From Mycocentrospora acerina (lineage: Eukaryota; Ascomycota; Dothideomycetes; Pleosporales), in contig JAKUHH010000025.1 in the NCBI GenBank assembly GCA_022701365.1, positions 868,001 through 932,000 on the forward strand: DNA of 64,000 nt, read 5' to 3'. The position numbers and the translations under genes were made by a program. The notes beneath the pieces were generated by a model. The model had not been told where the DNA came from. It did not search any database and was given only the letters and a program-made list of their open reading frames with translations. Positions 11,257-22,604 of the stretch are shown here, in pieces. Within the stretch, counting starts at the first letter, position 1. Each line of letters starts with the position of its first letter.

Positions 11257-12800
11257 GAGTTTGCGGAGTCGTGCTAGTGGACCAGCTTACGGTATCATAC
11301 TCACCAGTGAAGTGCAGCCGTTTTAAGAAAAAGGTAGTGTCAAGATTTTAAATGTTACTGGATCTCGCTATATGGACAAAACAAAGTATCTGGGGTTCGT
11401 AATCGTGTATGCCTGACATCGAACGTCGTGATCCGATCTGGGTTTAATACTAGAATGATCTGCATTACATAGTAAGCACCCATCTCCTAGCGTGTGAATG
11501 CCTATTGGTAGAAATGTCGCCAGACCTCTCGGACGAAAGGTAGTTGAGTCATAGCTTTTAGAACGTAGCTGCTGTTATTGTCGAAGCCGTGCGTCTTGTT
11601 AGCCAGAGGTATTGGTATGTAAACTTAAGAAATGACAGGAACTTTGTGAGGGGTCAAAAGTCTCCTTGTTAATTTGCCGCTCAGCTGTGGCTTGGAGTTG
11701 AGGAGGATCGTGAGTTTCCCAGAGGTTGGCGTATTCGCAACTGAGATACATTGATTGAATGTTAGCACAACAAATGCTGAATTACAAGAACAATTCATAT
11801 TTCTGTCTCGCAGACGAGTGTGTCGTATCACTGAGTTGGTACGGCATGAAGTCGTCCGTCGTCCGCCACCACGCACTAGTCCGCGGGTGCTACGATCGCC
11901 AGTGCGTCATGGAGGAGAACGATCCACATACGCCATTTCTATTTCGAGAATAACCCATGCATCTACTGCGGCACATAATAACCTCACCTGCATCGATTCA
12001 ACTACACTGTATCGAGTTAAAACTCTTAGTCTCGATGCACACACAACCTCGGATGAACCGGAATTAGGTGGTGAATACTCCAACTTTATACAAATACCCT
12101 TTGTTGAAGATTACGACAACTCTGAGAAGAAACGTGTCGCAAGCAGTTTCTTGAGTAGCTATGTTCTTGCAAAATGGTCCCTGTGGCATTCCCGTGACAC
12201 TTTCACGCTGGCTGTACGATTTCTTAGAAGTGTATTCACGAAAGGTTCTGGGTGCTCGCTACACTGTCCCAGACGAGCCTCATTCACGAAGACGGCTTTA
12301 AGCGAAGGGTATTTTGCACTAACAGGAACGCACATGTAGCATGGAGATATGGGACGCAAAGGAATCACGAGTACGCCGCGCTGTTCGCCATCATCTGTAC
12401 CAAATATTATCAGCGCTTGAGTTATCAGACTCCGCACCCAGACTGTTTCTGGGTAGATGACTGATGCCATGTGCGAAGACTTGAAGCGGGCTAATGCGGG
12501 GATGGTATCACTAAATTGGTGCGAGGCCAGAGCGAGGGACCGATTGTTGGGCCGTGTTGCAAAAGCAACCGAACGGAGGCTGATGCATCAACGCCACTGG
12601 TGGCCTGTCTAGTTTGAAGACGTCAGACGCCTCCTTTCTGTGGTTGAGGATCTTCGTCTAACGGCCTAGTCAGGTTTGTAACTTCTCCTCTTTACATAGC
12701 CTTGTCCTTAACTTCTTACTTCTCACAACCGTGGAAACTTTCAGAGCTCAACTTGGCTGTTACGCTCTACGACGTTTGATCAAATCTAGAAAGCATCACT
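11257..12800. other. Gene-poor spacer with coding-like fragments
   Basis: No gene is supported. A 194-codon frame at 11755-12339 has no ATG at its head and no recognised domain; it may be a relic. The last 100 bases form the aquaporin 5' region. Confidence 0.35.
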
Positions 12801-14070
12801 ATGACACCCATACGTCATCTCCTCCCTCGACATAGCCAAGACACGGAAGTGAACTTCAGGCATGAAAATAACGGCGACGAATCGAATGATGGTCTTACTG
12901 CACTACCCAAACAGAATACTATAAATACCAGTAAATGGAGGAACGAGCTCGTTGCCGCTGCTTCGGAGTTTGCTGGTACATTCATGTTCCTTTTCTTCGC
13001 TTTTGGTGGAACTCAGGTCGCCAACACAGCTGCCATAGCTAGCAATGCATCAACAGCGGGTCAGCAAGACAACAGTCTTACTCAGGCGCCAGACACGAGT
13101 GTATTGCTCTACATTAGCTTGATATTTGGTTTCAGCCTCATGGTCAATGTATGGGTGTTTTTCCGCGTCAGTGGAGGACTGTTCAATCCTGCGGTAAGTT
13201 TTTAGCTGATTTTGTTGCCCAAACACGTTTGTGTAGGATTAGAGAACTTGAGGAGAACGTGGCAATGCAGAATCGCACATCTAACAATTGAAAACAGGTG
13301 ACACTAGGCCTCCTCCTCATCGGAGCCATCCAACCCATTCGCGCGACACTCTGCTTTATATCCCAAATGCTTGCCGGTATCTGTGCCGCTGCGGTTGTCC
13401 AAGCCATCCTCCCGGGACCCCTAAATGTCTCGACAACTCTCGGAAACAATGTCTCTGCGGCGCGCGGTGTCTTCCTCGAAATGTTTCTCACTTCACTCCT
13501 CGTATTTACCATTTTCATGCTCGCAGCTGAGAAGCACAAAGCCACATTTCTAGCACCGATTGGCATCGGCATGTCTCTCTTTGTTGCAGAACTTGTGGGA
13601 GTGTTTTTCACAGGAGGCAGTCTGAATCCAGCGAGAAGCTTTGGGCCGTGTGTTGTCACGAGGACATTTCCTCGATACCACTACATCTACTGGTTTGGCC
13701 CAATTATGGGAGCGCTATTGGCATGGGGCATGTACAGGATTGTCAAGATGGTTGAGTACGAGACTGTTAATCCTGGTCAAGACTTTGATGATCATGAGGT
13801 ATGTAATCTTCTTTCCAAGACTTCTCGTTCGCATGTCTTGCTGACTACAAATTTCAGGCTGCACTCTTCAAACCTCCCACACACGCGTCATCCGCTTCAC
13901 AAGTCGAGCGCCCGAATGTCGCAGCTATGGCTGTCCAGCATGCATTACGTGGGGTCGAACGATCTGTATCGAATGAAGTGCAAGGGGAGAATATGTACGG
14001 AGTCGCCAGACAGTCAAGTTCTCGATCTGCTCAAGATCAAGCAGCGCTTGAGAAGACAGGGCATGCATGA
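12801..14070 (+). CDS. Aquaporin / aquaglyceroporin (MIP family)
   Basis: Exons 12801-13193, 13298-13798 and 13858-14070 give 368 residues. Both pore signatures are present: FNPAVTLG, rebuilt across the first intron, and LNPARSFGP. About six membrane helices lie between residues 50 and 290, and a hydrophilic tail of about 75 residues is rich in Ser, Gln and Glu. The protein is a plasma or internal membrane channel for water or small neutral solutes. The Arg after the second NPA is the family filter residue. I cannot decide water versus glycerol from the motifs. The N-terminal 48 residues and the tail are cytosolic by family topology. Confidence 0.93.
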
Positions 14071-14424
14071 GGCCTGTGAATCGCTGGTCGTTTAATTTTG
14101 TATGCTTTGGCGACATTGTAGTAGAAGCACATGCTTGGTCTCATTCCAGACATCCAGGTCTCATGTTGGACAGAAATATGTTGGTTTGAAATATGCGCAA
14201 TTCGCGCCTCCCTTACTTCGTATTTTAGAAAGCGACACCTTCATGCAAGACATTGTGTTACGTTACTCCGCCGCAAATCCTTGTACACCAACCCTAACGT
14301 CTTCGACATATTCCTATACCGCGCTGCTGATAAAGTCTACAAAGCCGATAAGTTCATCGCACAACACATACAACTCACACCATCCAGCCAACCTGTCAGC
14401 CAAACCTGATTCTCCCGAAAGAGA

Positions 14425-15225
14425 ATGGCAGCACATGTCCTCTTTGCCGCTTGCCTTTTCGCAGTCTGCCTACCCATACTTTGCGTACAGCTACCTCGCT
14501 ATTTGGATTACCCCCATCTCCTCCCTCGCACCCTCCGCTCAATACTTTTTGTCCAAACCCTTCGCTCAACCCCCCTCCTAGAACCACAACCCACGCTACC
14601 AGTGCAGCAAGCGATGCGAGAGCCAGACTACTCGTGCCCAAAGGCAACACCGCAGTTTGGAGCGGACGCGAGTAAGGATCGTAGAGCCTCCTCGACATCG
14701 GGATCGGCGGGGTTAGAACCAGCGAGGAAGCCGTGGGACCCGCCGTTTCCGGTACAGCGGAAGAAAGACGGAGAGGGGGAAAGAGGCGAAAAATGGTATG
14801 TTTCACCGCGAAGTGAGAGCCCAAGGAAGAAGACGGATATGAAAGTCGACGATAACGGTGTGGCGAGACGGTTGTTTCCTGTAGACGAAACAATGGACGA
14901 GAAGGAGACGAAGGGGGCAGAGGATGGGGAATTACAAAGGTCATCATCTCGGGGCTATGCGTCGCTGACAGAGCAAAATGTTCTATTGAATGAACAATTC
15001 AAGGGGAAAGAGAAGATGGGGACTGTGGCAGCGTGGACGGGTGCATCGGTCCTCCAAGTCTGCATTGCGGCGATGACGTTTGTGTTGTTTGTGCTGGGGA
15101 TTATGGTTATGACTGCGCACTTTCTGGCATGGTTTATCGTGTACAAAACAGAGGCTAGACTGGGAGAGGCGAGGAAGGGCGTGCTAAAGGGAGGAGAGAT
15201 GAGGATGTGTCTGTGTGCGCGGTGA
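14425..15225 (+). CDS. Hypothetical protein with C-terminal membrane segment
   Basis: A single exon of 266 residues from ATG 14425. Residues 1-25 are hydrophobic and could be a signal or anchor. The middle (about 70-180) is hydrophilic, with many Ser, Arg, Lys and Glu. Residues about 200-240 form a long hydrophobic stretch (VLQVCIAAMTFVLFVLGIMV and following) ending in a positive cluster. No family is recognised. The N-terminal third may not be coding, because its Pro/Leu-rich composition changes abruptly and an intron could be hidden there. The gene faces the Rtt106 gene, with only 45 bases between stop codons. Confidence 0.5.
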   Translation: MAAHVLFAACLFAVCLPILCVQLPRYLDYPHLLPRTLRSILFVQTLRSTPLLEPQPTLPVQQAMREPDYSCPKATPQFGADASKDRRASSTSGSAGLEPARKPWDPPFPVQRKKDGEGERGEKWYVSPRSESPRKKTDMKVDDNGVARRLFPVDETMDEKETKGAEDGELQRSSSRGYASLTEQNVLLNEQFKGKEKMGTVAAWTGASVLQVCIAAMTFVLFVLGIMVMTAHFLAWFIVYKTEARLGEARKGVLKGGEMRMCLCAR

Positions 15226-15270
15226 GGGACGCGCGTTGATTGACTAGGGTACGTATTATCATGATAGCTA

Positions 15271-16805
15271 TTATTCTTCCATCTCCTCGTCCTCATCTTC
15301 GTCCTCGCCTTCTTCCAACTCGGCATCTTCTTGTCCCTCCCCACCGTCTTCATCATCATCTGTGTCGGACCCAGAGCCTTCGCTCTCGCCTTCACTCCCA
15401 GGATCGTAGTCCTCTTCATCCTCGTCTTCTTCGTCTTCTTGGTCTTGCAGTTGCCGTTCAGCTTTCTGTATCTCGGACTCTTCTTCGTCACCATCCGCAG
15501 CATCTTCGCCGTTGGCCACAGCCCCATTCTCCTTGCTTTTATCTGTCTTGTTGACGTTGAGCTTCTTGGCACGTCTATCAGCGGCCAGACTAGCGTCCTG
15601 CAGACCGTGGCTTTGTACATAGTCGTTTATACCTGCATAGTCTGCTTGATCGAGCATGCCAAATTCAATTTCTTGCGTAGGTGTGGTGATGACAAGGTTG
15701 AATGTGTTGCGCAGGACGGCAGTGTAAGATATGCTATTGACAGCGGCAAAGTCAAAGAAGGCAAGAGGCTTCTTGAAGCCGTAAAGAATACCCACAGAAG
15801 TGAAGAAGAGGTAGCCTGGCGAGAGTTTTAGTGATGAATGCATGAACATGTTGGTCAGGCGCTGGCTGCATACCTTCTTTGCTCCCTCTGTGTGCCTTGA
15901 CATGATATGCTGTCTCGCTCTTCTTGTGACTTTCTGGGACAGCACTGGAGAAGTCAGCAGCGTTGGGGAAGACGACATCCTTTCCCATGCCAGCTTGCTT
16001 GAGACAGTGTCGAATGGCATCCGCAATGGGTGCTGGGCCTGGGTCTTCTCCTTCGACTATGTTCTTTCCCGTCACTTCCTCAAAAGTCCACACTATAGGC
16101 TCTGGAACCGAGCCCTTTAACTCATCCGGCACAGGGTTGACGCCATCTCCATGAACGGGTATGACGACAAAGTTGTGCTGCTTTTTTGCCTTTTCGGGCA
16201 CTGGCAGACAGAAGACCTGGTCCACGTCCTTCCAAGCAATGGCAAATTCGACGTTCCCCGTCGCGCCCACGGCCCGTATGCCGCCATGGCTGGTGTCGAG
16301 CAGCTCGAGGGTGAATTTCTTGCGCTGGGGGGTGGAGAAGCTGACGCCGGGGTAGGAGCGCCATGGCTGTGTCGCGACATTGGTGAGGCTGCCTGTACCT
16401 GCCGTTACTGTTGGTATTGTTGCGGCTGGTGCTGGTGTTGGTGCCGGTGTGGTGCTGTTTGGCGTGCCATTGCCGTCGTCGATTTTGCGTTTCTTGGCTG
16501 CTGGCTCGGCTGGGGGTTGTGAGGTTGAGGCCAGGGTCGAGGCCTGGCTGAGGATATATGTGGAAATGTCGCGGAAGAGGGGGCCCTGTGAGGGGTTCTG
16601 GTCTTGGGGCGGTGGTCAACATTGCACTCGTCGTCCAGCAAGCAAGCAAGCAAACAAACAGACAAACGCGCAAACAAACAAGCACTCGAGGCAGGTGCAT
16701 ACCAATTGCAGCATGCACGCGTTTCCGCAGCTCGTGGTGGCTCGCAAAAGCCGCGTCGACTTCCGGCGGATGCGGGGCCTGTGTGTTCAGTGCGGTAAAC
16801 GCCAT
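15271..16805 (-). CDS. RTT106: Histone chaperone Rtt106-like
   Basis: Exons 16805-16703, 16602-15874 and 15815-15271 give 458 residues. After a helical N-terminus and a linker with KKRKID (probable nuclear signal) come two PH-like domains containing FAIAWKDVDQVFCLPVPEK, then EGYLFFTSVGILYGFKKP rebuilt across intron 2, then SISYTAVLRNTFNL and EFGMLDQADYAGINDYV. The last 70 residues are almost all Asp/Glu/Gly. This matches Rtt106, which carries H3-H4 to replicating or silenced chromatin. The first acceptor (CCCAAG) is the least certain junction but is the one that keeps frame. GTG 16919 is rejected as a start. Intron 1 holds an AAGC/AAAC short repeat. Confidence 0.88.
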
Positions 16806-17278
16806 GGCGCGTGGATTCGGCGTCGTCGGATTGGTCGGCGATGCCGCGTTGTTGGCAGGGCCGTCGATGCTGTCGAGGCTGTCGAGGCTGTCGAACACGT
16901 CAAAGGGGACGCGCCGCACCTGTCCTGTGGGTCGCGACTTGCGAAACCCAGCCTTGCCCCGTGCACGTCACACATGGCCAACACCTCCAACCCGTCCCGT
17001 TTCGCCTCAGCCTGGCACCCTATCTGCGCCCTCCGTCTCCGTTTGATGTTTGCTTTCCGCAATGCGTGCCCCCACTCTGCATTGCTGTCTGGCCTCATCG
17101 ACGGCCCGTTGACGTGCAAGCACGGTTGACAGCTGCTGCGGTGGTTCAGACGTGCGTGTCGTGGATCCATGCCGTGTGAGAGGCTGTTTGGGCGGAGGCT
17201 ATATATCGCTGCATCCCGTCACGGGAACATGTTGCTCACTGGTTCATTTCACCTGCCAATACCGGACCGCTAGTCATA
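16806..17278. promoter_or_regulatory. Divergent promoter, Rtt106-like / 4-TM protein
   Basis: A 473-base spacer between divergent start codons. It contains three tandem copies of a GTCGAGGCT-like unit near 16862-16892. No coding sequence is supported. Confidence 0.45.
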
Positions 17279-18371
17279 ATGGGCAGATTCACTTCCATTT
17301 TTCCTTCGTCTCTTGCTGCTAGATTCTCCTCCCTCTTGCCACCTCGCCAACATGCTTCCCCCATCCCCAACACTCACAATGGCCGTCGCCAACGAACCCT
17401 CCCTTTCCTCCACATCGTCTTCCTTGCCCTCCTCATCTCCATCTCCATCCCTGTCATCGTCCTCCGAGCAATAAGCTACAGCTTCGTCCACTCCAACCTC
17501 GACATGGCCTTTGTCTACCGCACCACCGACAAACTGACAAACACCCCAATCGCTGTCGTCATGGCCGCCATCCCAAAGGCAATCTATCAAAAACCTGCAT
17601 ATATTGCTCTTGCAACAGCCATCTTGGTCCTCCTCTTGTCTGCCACTCACCTCGCGCTCATCCTATCTCCTACAAAGAGGAGAACAACCGATTCCGTATG
17701 CTCTCCCATCTTCTTTCAACACTTCGTCCAAAACTAATCCTCGCTTTTAGAACCCCGCCATCTTCCCCTTCCTCTACACCTTTCTAACCATCCTGCTCCT
17801 GCTCTCTCTCATCCTCCTCTCCACAACTCACGCATCCTCATCTCATTTTCGCGTCAGCTACGTCGACTCTGCCGCCTCGTTCCTCTCCAACGACACAAAC
17901 TGGAGTGCACATGACTACGTGCGCTATGATTTAGGAACCTTTGATCTCGAGACCTGGGCGTGTGAGCTCAGAGATGTGACGGGCGCAGTGGATGCCAAGG
18001 ATGATTATGGGAGGCAGTGTGTGCTGGAGAGGGCGGCAAGGGCCATTGTAGTGCCATTTTTGCTGGCTTTGGGTGGGATGGCAGTGCTAGGGATGTGGAC
18101 GTGGATGGAGACAAGGAAGAGAGGAGGAAGAGTGGGCAAGGGTGACGAGGAGAAGAGAGGCGCGGTTGAGGAAATTGAGTTGGTTGAAAGTGACGAGCAG
18201 AAACCTGAGATGAAACATGAAGAGAAGGTCGAAATCAAGAAAGATGAGAAGATCGACGACGGGAGTGACACGGCCAAAAAAGACGAACAAGCTGAGACAA
18301 GTGGAGACGGCACAGTCAAGCTGGAGAACAAAGTGACAAAGAGGACTGAGAAAGTTGAAAACAATGTGTAG
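17279..18371 (+). CDS. Four-helix membrane protein with acidic/basic tail
   Basis: Exons 17279-17695 and 17751-18371 (GTATGC..TAG) give 345 residues. Hydrophobic segments lie near residues 40-62, 104-127, 143-163 and 245-265. The loop between helices 3 and 4 has N-D-T and N-W-S sites and paired Cys, so it is probably extracellular or lumenal. The last 80 residues are Lys/Glu-rich and likely coiled or disordered. The helix number recalls MARVEL or SUR7-like proteins, but I see no diagnostic motif, so the function is unknown. Confidence 0.7.
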
Positions 18372-20243
18372 ATGCGCACTACCGCCTTTAAATTTACCAT
18401 TCGTGCTGATAATTGTCGTATCTTACTGCAGAGACAGGCCATTTCTACACATCACTTCTTCCTACAACCTTTGCAAGCGCAAATGACCTTCTTTCACGGT
18501 CCCTCTGTACCGAGGCTTAGGAATAGTTGAAGGGGGCAAGGAGTAGCTTAATAAAGAAGGACAATGGGAAAAGTGATGGAGATGGAATATGCGGGTAGAG
18601 AATATGCAGAAACTAAATGAAGCGGCTGTTGAAAAGATACCCTTGCGCAACAATGAACCCTCCTTTCACATCACAAACGCCGGATGAAATCTTCATATTC
18701 CTCTGTCAAGTAGAGATTCTCTCCAAAACATTCAACCAAACTCCTGAACACCGTAAAATTGAGTATCAAGCCAATTCATCGTGGTTTGATAACAAGGACC
18801 CAACAATATTTTCCAAGTCACGATCTGTATATTCCTACCAAGTCTAAATCAAGCACTGACCATATCTCAGGACATTTAGTGCTTATGTTCAAATCAATAG
18901 TTTCAAGCCTCGAGACTGGTGAACGATCTGTCTTCTCACTTGTAGAATGCATGCTCAAGATTTATATGCTTTCGGTTGGCCTGGAAAGCTCCTCGTTTGT
19001 CACTTCTGCTCTGGAGACCCCACTTGGGACAGTTAAGTATGTGTCTTTGGAAGAGCACTTCTTTCCGCCATCGACACCTCAGTACTATATCATCTTAAAC
19101 GACACCAAGCTTCACTGAAGCCAAAAAAACCCGTTCTCACGACCTTCCCCACCACATCACTTACGAGAACTGGTGTCATCAGCGTTAATCATGTTCGTTA
19201 CTTCTACATGCTAATCTTGTCTTGGCACCACTTAACGGAGTCGCTGAACTTACCGACCCATGGGAAATGGTAGTCGAAAGGTAAGTGCTCCTCGGAGGAA
19301 CAAGAGAATGGTTCAATCCTGTAAACAAAAACCAAGCTATCGGAAACTTCTTCTCAACAGATCTCCTTTCCTTATCAATGGTTGTAGCTAAGAAGCTACC
19401 AATTAAACCCTACCAATTAAAATTTTAAGCGTCGAGGAAACTCCATGATACTTACGTTTAGCATGTGCGACAGTAAGCTGAGCGAATGCGATGAGGGATG
19501 TCCGAGCGATCTTCGTCTTTCGAGCATACGGTAGGCAATTCCGATTGGCTATTGATGGAAGTTGTTCAATTCTCCACCTCAATGCTGGGATTTCCAGGAT
19601 AGGGATTGAGCGCCATAAAGTAAAGACTTGTCATCTTTGCGTCGCAGCCCTGCTACCCCTGTATGCACCTTTTGTATCGCTCCATCTTACTAAAGGTATG
19701 TAAATACTTGCATCGTCGGCTTCATTATCTCCGATTGGTTCTATTTGCGCTCATCTCGGGGGACACATGTTGCCTGTCAGCACTTCGGCTCCCCAAGCTG
19801 ATTGCCGACTGACCTCGCAGTCCAGCTGGACTGCACGAAGATAACAGATGCATGCACAATGTGGTCATGTTGTAGTAGCTGACTGGATACCACATCTCAG
19901 GATAGATCCGTGTGCAGTGATCTGGGACTTTGTGTATGCATAATCACGTAACATCGGCTATCAATAGTTGCGAGTTCCGATTCCTGAGTCAATCCCACTG
20001 TTTGAGAGCAACTGGTCGAGGTAGCTTTACCAAATACTGTTTCCTTACCTAGTGCAAGGCTTTGCCAAAGCTTCACAGTTGCCAAACTTCATTTCATACA
20101 ACACACTCATCTTACACAAGTTCCAAGAGTACTTTCAAAAGTCATTTGAGTTATTTTACAAGTCGAGTACATTTAAAATATTCAGAGATTTTCGAGCCGG
20201 ATACTTTCTTTTACAAGCGTAGACTTCAGTGGGCATTGCTGAG
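18372..20243. other. Intergenic, 1.9 kb, no gene supported
   Basis: Short open frames only. One (18759-19118, +) ends with KYVSLEEHFFPPSTP, which recalls the first strand of amidohydrolase-2 proteins, but nothing else of that family follows clearly. Weak relics or noncoding DNA are equally possible. The right end is the MFS promoter. Confidence 0.4.
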
Positions 20244-22604
20244 ATGGTGTACTCATCGTCTATCACTCCCCAACCGGCGCTCAGAACAGGGAATGTGACA
20301 GAAGGCCAAGAAAAAATCGATGATACTCATAGAGAAGGGAGTGTATCATCCGGCTCGAGCGAATATCACGAAGTTATGGAGGAGATCGTCTCAGATCTAT
20401 CACTCGACTGTGACAATGCATTCACGCCCGCGTCATCTCGAAGCTGCAACGGGAAAAAAATATGCTACTGCAATCAACCACAAGAAGAAGATCAGAATCA
20501 GGAGATATCTGTGTCGCGCAGCGGAAAAGACCAAAATCCAGGCATGTTCGAACTAAGAGAAATGGAGAGTAATAGAGCAGTGACGTTCGGATTATCAGGG
20601 CAGCAAGACTTTTTAAACGATATCAAAAAATCTTATAATCCATCAAAACACTCAAGCTTGAGCTCAGGGTACCGGAATGGGATCTTAGAATCGGCAATCA
20701 GCCTTAATCCACCGCCGGATGAAAAACAGAGGACTGACGAAAGTCTTTTAAGAGAAAAACGTTCGGAAGAGGACGAGCTTGGAGATCAGAACTCGCATAT
20801 TGCAAGCAATAGCGCAGAAGCTGCGCCATCCATATCACCCGAATATCCATCAACTGCGAAAACTATACTCATCATGGTGTCTCTGTACATATCTATCTTC
20901 CTTGTCGCGCTAGATCGCACTATCATGGGACCTGCGATACCTGCGATCACGAATCAGTTCAACAGCATATCCGATATTGGATGGTATGGCAGTGCATACA
21001 TGCTTACATCTGCTGGCTTCATCCTGCTTTACGGAAGAATATACACCTTCTTCCCGACAAAAATCGTTTTCCTCTCTGGCATCTTCCTCTTTGAGATCGG
21101 AAGCGCGGTTTGCGGCGCTGCCCAGACGAGCATAATGCTGATCATTGGACGAGCGATTGCCGGGCTGGGTAGTAGTGGGATCTTTACTGGCGCAATCTTG
21201 ATTTTGCTTAACACCGTGCCATTGCATCGTCGGCCGCTTCTGCAAGGCTTGTTCGGAGCCTGCTTTGGAGTCGCGAGTGTGGCTGGCCCGTTGTTGGGTG
21301 GTGCATTTACGGGAAGCAAACTGACATGGCGGTGGTGTTTCTATATCAACCTTCCTCTTGGAGCAGTCACGATCCTGGTCGTGACGTTTCTCTTGAAGCT
21401 GGATGAGCGGAAACCAAAGTTGAACGGCTGGAAAGATACAGTCAAAAACATGGATCCGCTAGGAACGATACTGTTTCTTCCATCAATAACCTGTCTTCTA
21501 CTTGCGCTCGAGTGGGGGGCGGCAGAGTATGCCTGGAGTTCACCACTGCTGATTGCACTGCTTGTAGTATTTGCGATACTCTTTGTAGCATTTGGGTTAT
21601 GGCAGTACTTCACAAGAAACACTACAGCAACGCTCCCAGCAAGAATTCTACTCCAGCGGAGTGTCGCATTTGGCGGCGCCTCCCAATTTTGCGTAGGATC
21701 GACGATGCTCACGTTCTCACTCTATCTCCCACTTTGGTTTCAGGCAATAAAAGGAACTTCTGCATTGCAATCTGGAATCAATACTATTCCGCTCGTTCTC
21801 TCAGTTGTTGTAGGCTCGATATTATCTGGAGGACTTGTTCAGCGGATCGGATACTATACGCCCTTTATGATCCTCGGTAGTAGCCTGATAGCTGTCGGTG
21901 CTGGCCTTACAACAATTTGGAATACCGCTACAAGCAGTAGTATGTGGATCGGTAATCAAGTAATCCTAGGATTTGGAGTTGGATGCACTATGCAACATCC
22001 AAACCTCGCAATCCAGGTTGTGCTGCCGCGACAAGACATACCTACAGGTACAGCGTTCCTCTCACTATGCCAGACACTAGGTGGCGCAGTGTTCACAGCA
22101 GTTGGACAAAACCTCTATATTGATAAGTTTTCGGCTGGTCTCCAGAAAATTGAAGGCCTCGACTTGGGCGGTATCTTAGAATCGGGTGCAACTGAACTAA
22201 CAAGTAAGGTTCCACCAGCACTCCGACAACAAGTCATCGAAGCCTACAACAAGTCACTCACGAATGGCACATTCTTCGCCGCACTCATCATTGCTTGTTT
22301 AGGTGTTCCTGCTGCTCTTGGCATGGAGTGGCGAAGTGTCAAGGAGAAACAAAATTTGCCAACGGCGCCTGCCATGCAAGACGAGGAGACAGCCAGGCCT
22401 GTGACTGAGCAAACTGCCAACAGTGAAACACCAGAAAGGTCAATTATACAGTCAAATCCTACCATAGCGGATGAACGATCGCTGGCTACACCTCCTGTTG
22501 CGAAATGGAGAAATGTTTATAGATCTAGCGGCCGGTTTACAGAATGGATGACAGCAAAGGTGAATTCTGACATCCCTAAGAGTGAGTTGAGTGGTAGAAG
22601 GTAG
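20244..22604 (+). CDS. MFS drug/metabolite exporter, DHA2 (14-helix) type, long N-terminus
   Basis: A single exon of 786 residues from ATG 20244. The first 210 residues are hydrophilic (Ser/Glu/Asp-rich), then helix 1 starts at TAKTILIMVSLYISIF with VALDRTIMGPAIPAI, typical of fungal DHA2 exporters. GWYGSAYMLTSAG, the RAIAGLGSSGIFTGAI segment (antiporter-like motif C region) and about 14 membrane helices follow to residue about 700. The tail is hydrophilic. The protein is a plasma-membrane proton-coupled exporter. Relatives often sit in secondary-metabolite or toxin-resistance loci; here a glycosyltransferase is next. Substrate unknown. The N-terminal extension is unusually long. Confidence 0.9.
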   Translation: MVYSSSITPQPALRTGNVTEGQEKIDDTHREGSVSSGSSEYHEVMEEIVSDLSLDCDNAFTPASSRSCNGKKICYCNQPQEEDQNQEISVSRSGKDQNPGMFELREMESNRAVTFGLSGQQDFLNDIKKSYNPSKHSSLSSGYRNGILESAISLNPPPDEKQRTDESLLREKRSEEDELGDQNSHIASNSAEAAPSISPEYPSTAKTILIMVSLYISIFLVALDRTIMGPAIPAITNQFNSISDIGWYGSAYMLTSAGFILLYGRIYTFFPTKIVFLSGIFLFEIGSAVCGAAQTSIMLIIGRAIAGLGSSGIFTGAILILLNTVPLHRRPLLQGLFGACFGVASVAGPLLGGAFTGSKLTWRWCFYINLPLGAVTILVVTFLLKLDERKPKLNGWKDTVKNMDPLGTILFLPSITCLLLALEWGAAEYAWSSPLLIALLVVFAILFVAFGLWQYFTRNTTATLPARILLQRSVAFGGASQFCVGSTMLTFSLYLPLWFQAIKGTSALQSGINTIPLVLSVVVGSILSGGLVQRIGYYTPFMILGSSLIAVGAGLTTIWNTATSSSMWIGNQVILGFGVGCTMQHPNLAIQVVLPRQDIPTGTAFLSLCQTLGGAVFTAVGQNLYIDKFSAGLQKIEGLDLGGILESGATELTSKVPPALRQQVIEAYNKSLTNGTFFAALIIACLGVPAALGMEWRSVKEKQNLPTAPAMQDEETARPVTEQTANSETPERSIIQSNPTIADERSLATPPVAKWRNVYRSSGRFTEWMTAKVNSDIPKSELSGRR

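Noticed and set aside
11755..12339. 194-codon plus-strand frame
   Set aside because: Head of the frame is TTG, no ATG near it and no domain; kept only as a possible relic.
16380..17129. 249-codon plus-strand frame
   Set aside because: Antisense to the Rtt106-like exons and running into its intron repeat and promoter.
12801..18371. A functional cluster formed by aquaporin, Rtt106 and membrane proteins
   Set aside because: The functions are unrelated and gene directions mixed; adjacency alone does not support a pathway.
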